From Chlamydiota bacterium (lineage in GTDB: Bacteria > Chlamydiota > Chlamydiia > Chlamydiales > JAJFMK01), in the NCBI GenBank assembly GCA_021772215.1, contig JAJFMK010000010.1, forward strand, positions 1 through 16,944: a stretch of 16,944 bases of DNA. The letters run 5' to 3'. Positions 14,402 through 16,944 of this stretch are shown here, in pieces (the stretch's first letter is position 1; each line of letters opens with the position of its first letter). The translations under genes were made by a program, and so were the position numbers. Under the pieces are notes generated by a model. The model saw only the letters and a list, made by a program, of their open reading frames with translations, was not told the DNA's origin and did not search any database.

Positions 14402-16029
14402 ACAAATCCAAGTTCATCTTTGTCACAGGAGGCGTCTGCTCCTCATTAGGTAAGGGCATTACAGCTGGGGCCGTCGGTCTTCTCTTTGAGAGGCAGGGGT
14501 TGAAAGCTGCCCTTCTTAAGCTCGATCCCTATCTCAATGTCGATCCGGGAACAATGAGTCCCTACCAACATGGAGAGGTCTACGTCACCGATGATGGCGC
14601 CGAAACCGATCTCGACTTGGGTCACTACTACCGCTTCACTCACTCTCCCCTCTCCAAAGTGTCAAGCACCTCTTCGGGGCAGGTCTATGACGCCGTCTTA
14701 CGGCGTGAAAGACGCGGTGATTACTTAGGTAAAACAGTGCAGGTCATTCCGCACATCACCGATGAGATCAAGCGGCGCATCTACGCCTGTGGGAACCAAG
14801 AGGAGGACATAGATGTCGTTGTCGTGGAGGTGGGCGGCACTGTAGGAGATATTGAATCACAACCGATTTTAGAGGCGATCCGTCAATTTAAAAACGACAA
14901 CTTAGGCCACTGCCTTAATATTCATCTCACCTACCTCCCCTACCTTGGGGCAGCCAAGGAGATGAAGACAAAGCCAACACAGCACTCCGTAATGCTACTT
15001 CGTGAGACAGGAATCGATCCCAATATGATTGTCTGCCGATCAGAGTATGAGATTCCCACCGAACTTCGGGACAAGATCTCACTCTTTTGTAATGTGGATA
15101 AAGATTGTGTCATTGAGGAGCTTGATGTCAAAACGTCAGTCTACGAGGTACCTCTGCAGCTAAAGAGCCAAAGAGTTGACGAAATCCTCTGTAAAAAGCT
15201 AGGTCTGCCCTTCAAGCCTGCCAGCTTAAAGGATTGGGAAGATGTCGTTCTCCTTAAAGGCCAGCCTAAAGATTCTCTCGAAATTGCAATCGTAGGCAAA
15301 TATGTGGAGCATGGGGATGCTTACAAGTCTCTCTATGAAGCGCTCGATCACGCCGCCACCGCCCAAGGACTTAGATTAAAACTACGCCTTTTAGAGTCTG
15401 ATAAAATTGTATCTAAAGGAAAGCTTATCGATGAGGTTTATGGCGCCGACGGCTATCTCATTCCAGGAGGATTTGGCGAGCGCGGCTGGGGCGGCAAAAT
15501 AATGACTGCCAAAATGGCGCGTGAAATGCAGGTTCCCTATTTTGGCATCTGCTTAGGAATGCAGGTGATGTGTGTCGAATTTGCCCAAAACGTTTTGCAT
15601 CTTGAAAATGCCAACTCCTATGAAATCGACCCTGACTGCCAAAACCCCATTATCGCCTTTATGGAGAATCAAAAAGAGATCACAAATATGGGCGGAACAA
15701 TGCGTCTTGGCGCCTTTGAGTGCGAGATCAAAAAAGGGTCAAAAGCGCACCAGGCGTATGGAAAGCTAAATATTAGCGAGCGCCATCGTCACCGCCTTGA
15801 GTTCAACTCCGTCTATCGAGAAGCTATTGAAGAGTCAGGTCTGCAGGTGACAGGGACCTTAAAAGGAGGAGATCTTTGCGAAATCACAGAGCTAAAAGAT
15901 CACCCCTGGATGATTGGCGTTCAGTTCCATCCTGAGTTTAAGTCAAGACCCACCGAGCCCCATCCCCTTTTTAGCGCTTTTATTGAGGCCGCTTTAAAGC
16001 AGAAAAGGAGCCCCCTTGTCAAAGCCTGA
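14395..16029 (+). CDS. pyrG: CTP synthase
   Basis: Makes CTP from UTP, ATP and glutamine in the cytosol. The 544-aa length is normal. The synthetase domain has the P-loop GGVCSSLGKG (12-21; Cys15 where Val is usual), LDPYLNVDPGTMSPYQHGE (43-61) and TDDGAETDLDLGHY (65-78). The glutamine amidotransferase domain has the nucleophile Cys386 in FGICLGMQ, with His512 and Glu514 in QFHPEF completing the triad, plus ERHRHR (462-467). In the GGFGERG region the usual EGK is GGK (366-368), a mild change. A ribosome site AGAGG lies 7 nt before the ATG. The end overlaps ruvX by 14 nt. In Chlamydia the gene before pyrG is kdsB (CMP-Kdo synthetase); here the divergent neighbour is waaA, another Kdo gene, while ruvX and zwf follow as in Chlamydia. 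Confidence 0.98.
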   Translation: MRNKSKFIFVTGGVCSSLGKGITAGAVGLLFERQGLKAALLKLDPYLNVDPGTMSPYQHGEVYVTDDGAETDLDLGHYYRFTHSPLSKVSSTSSGQVYDAVLRRERRGDYLGKTVQVIPHITDEIKRRIYACGNQEEDIDVVVVEVGGTVGDIESQPILEAIRQFKNDNLGHCLNIHLTYLPYLGAAKEMKTKPTQHSVMLLRETGIDPNMIVCRSEYEIPTELRDKISLFCNVDKDCVIEELDVKTSVYEVPLQLKSQRVDEILCKKLGLPFKPASLKDWEDVVLLKGQPKDSLEIAIVGKYVEHGDAYKSLYEALDHAATAQGLRLKLRLLESDKIVSKGKLIDEVYGADGYLIPGGFGERGWGGKIMTAKMAREMQVPYFGICLGMQVMCVEFAQNVLHLENANSYEIDPDCQNPIIAFMENQKEITNMGGTMRLGAFECEIKKGSKAHQAYGKLNISERHRHRLEFNSVYREAIEESGLQVTGTLKGGDLCEITELKDHPWMIGVQFHPEFKSRPTEPHPLFSAFIEAALKQKRSPLVKA

Positions 16030-16468
16030 AATAATCCTCGCCATCGATTATGGTAAAAAGAGAATTGGGCTAGCAGTCTCGGATAAGATGAAGATGATCG
16101 CCACCCCGATCGGTCTTATTCAAGCTAAATCATCCCTTAAAGAGACAGTAAAACTCTTAAAAGCTAAAATGGAGCAGGTCGTAATTGATCGTGGAGCAGA
16201 GATCTCACTTGTAGTTGTCGGAATGCCCTATCGATTGAGTGGGGGAGATAGCGCCATGACAGAAGAGGTCAAAAAGTTTATCACCCTGCTCCAAGAAGAG
16301 ATTGAAACGCCAATCAAATCGTGGGATGAGAGGCTCACCTCTAAATTGGCTGAGCAGTCTCTAAAGGAGCGGGGCCTCAACAGAAAAAAGCGAACAAAAC
16401 AGGTGGACACGATCGCTGCCACTTTAGTATTACAAAATTATCTGGATTCATTAAGGTTTGATCTATGA
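16016..16468 (+). CDS. ruvX: Holliday-junction resolvase-like / pre-16S rRNA processing nuclease YqgF
   Basis: A 150-aa member of the YqgF/RuvX RNase H-like family, linked to 16S rRNA 5'-end maturation and proposed as a Holliday-junction resolvase. Landmarks are AIDYGKKRIGLAVSD (9-23), with the first catalytic Asp11, VVVGMPYRLSGG (66-77), WDERLTS (103-109) and KQVDTIAATLVLQNYL (128-143), which carries the last catalytic Asp. The start is a TTG: AAAAGGAG sits 5 nt upstream of it, inside the end of pyrG, and no ATG or GTG fits as well while keeping the conserved N-terminus. It overlaps pyrG by 14 nt and its stop overlaps the zwf start (ATGA), so the three genes form one coupled transcript. Confidence 0.93.
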   Translation: MSKPEIILAIDYGKKRIGLAVSDKMKMIATPIGLIQAKSSLKETVKLLKAKMEQVVIDRGAEISLVVVGMPYRLSGGDSAMTEEVKKFITLLQEEIETPIKSWDERLTSKLAEQSLKERGLNRKKRTKQVDTIAATLVLQNYLDSLRFDL

Positions 16469-16944
16469 CTGTCAAAGAAATGAGAAGAGGGAGAAATTTC
16501 ATCAACCCTCTTCGCGACAACGCCCTCGGAACCAAAGTAGCCGATCCCTGCATTCTAGTGATATTTGGATCGACGGGAGATTTAACGGCTCGTAAACTGC
16601 TCCCTGCTCTCTATAACCTCGCCCATGATGCGCAGCTGCCCTCCCACTTCGCCTGTGTCGGCTTTGCCAGACGAGATAAAAATGATGATATCTTCCGCCA
16701 AGAGGCGAAAGAAGACATCAACAAGTTCTCCCGCAACAATCCTGTCGACGAGAACCTCTATAAAAACTTCGGCACTCAGCTCTACTATCATCAATCCACC
16801 TTTGACGATGATGAGGGCTATAAATCCCTCGACGCCAAGCTCAAAGAGCTCGACAGCCGCCTCGGCACAAAAGGCAACCGCATCTTCTACCTCTCGACTC
16901 AGCCGAGCTTCTTTCCCACAATTATTAAAAAATTAAAGAAAAAT
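16465..16944 (+). CDS. zwf: Glucose-6-phosphate 1-dehydrogenase, N-terminal part (cut by window end)
   Basis: The first 160 codons of a gene that runs off the window. The enzyme oxidises glucose-6-phosphate to 6-phosphogluconolactone with NADP+, the entry to the oxidative pentose phosphate pathway. The dinucleotide-binding motif IFGSTGDLTARKLLPALYNL lies at 33-52, CVGFARRD at 64-71, and RIFYLSTQP at 143-151, all as in bacterial G6PD. The ATG overlaps the ruvX stop as ATGA; AAGG lies about 9 nt upstream. In Chlamydia zwf is followed by the 6-phosphogluconolactonase gene (devB/pgl), which would be expected just beyond the window. Confidence 0.96.
   Translation, partial: MTVKEMRRGRNFINPLRDNALGTKVADPCILVIFGSTGDLTARKLLPALYNLAHDAQLPSHFACVGFARRDKNDDIFRQEAKEDINKFSRNNPVDENLYKNFGTQLYYHQSTFDDDEGYKSLDAKLKELDSRLGTKGNRIFYLSTQPSFFPTIIKKLKKN

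Overview
This window reads as chromosome of a member of the Chlamydiota, most likely an environmental (amoeba- or animal-associated) family rather than Chlamydiaceae. The inference rests on three things. First, pyrG-yqgF(ruvX)-zwf form an overlapping run as I remember it from Chlamydia, and leuS and waaA (which I recall as neighbours in Chlamydia trachomatis) are both present. Second, there is a complete aconitase gene; Chlamydiaceae lack aconitase, whereas environmental chlamydiae keep a full TCA cycle. Third, several small unrecognised proteins carry paired hydrophobic segments of the kind seen in chlamydial inclusion-membrane (Inc) proteins. I cannot name the genus from sequence alone.

Layout. 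1-4528 is a minus-strand unit: leuS, then 8 nt later a two-block leucine-rich-repeat (LRR) protein with an N-terminal bilobed membrane segment, then 3 nt later a 94-aa protein that resembles only that membrane segment. Divergently from a 37-nt gap, 4566-8043 is a plus-strand operon of rnr (RNase R) and two tandem DUF502 membrane proteins, each joined by an ATGA overlap. 8044-8510 is an unusually long gene-free gap between converging genes; it holds palindromes and perhaps decayed coding sequence. 8511-10790 is an accessory block: two overlapping minus-strand genes (163 and 174 aa, the latter coiled coil plus two membrane segments) face a 380-aa amphipathic-helix protein across a 124-nt AT-rich region. 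That region has two good promoters and a palindrome between their -35 boxes. 10744-14347 is minus strand: acn (mitochondrial-type aconitase), whose 3' end overlaps the 380-aa gene by 47 nt, then a large imperfect inverted repeat ending in a U-tract, then waaA (Kdo transferase). 14395-16944 is a plus-strand run of pyrG, ruvX (TTG start) and zwf, the last cut by the window end.

The housekeeping part covers tRNA charging, RNA decay, lipooligosaccharide core synthesis, CTP supply (CTP is also needed to activate Kdo), Holliday-junction/RNA processing, and entry to the pentose phosphate pathway and TCA cycle. The parts most likely to be new are the LRR/short-paralogue pair and the divergent 163/174/380-aa cluster. 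All assignments come from reading motifs by eye; no database search was run.
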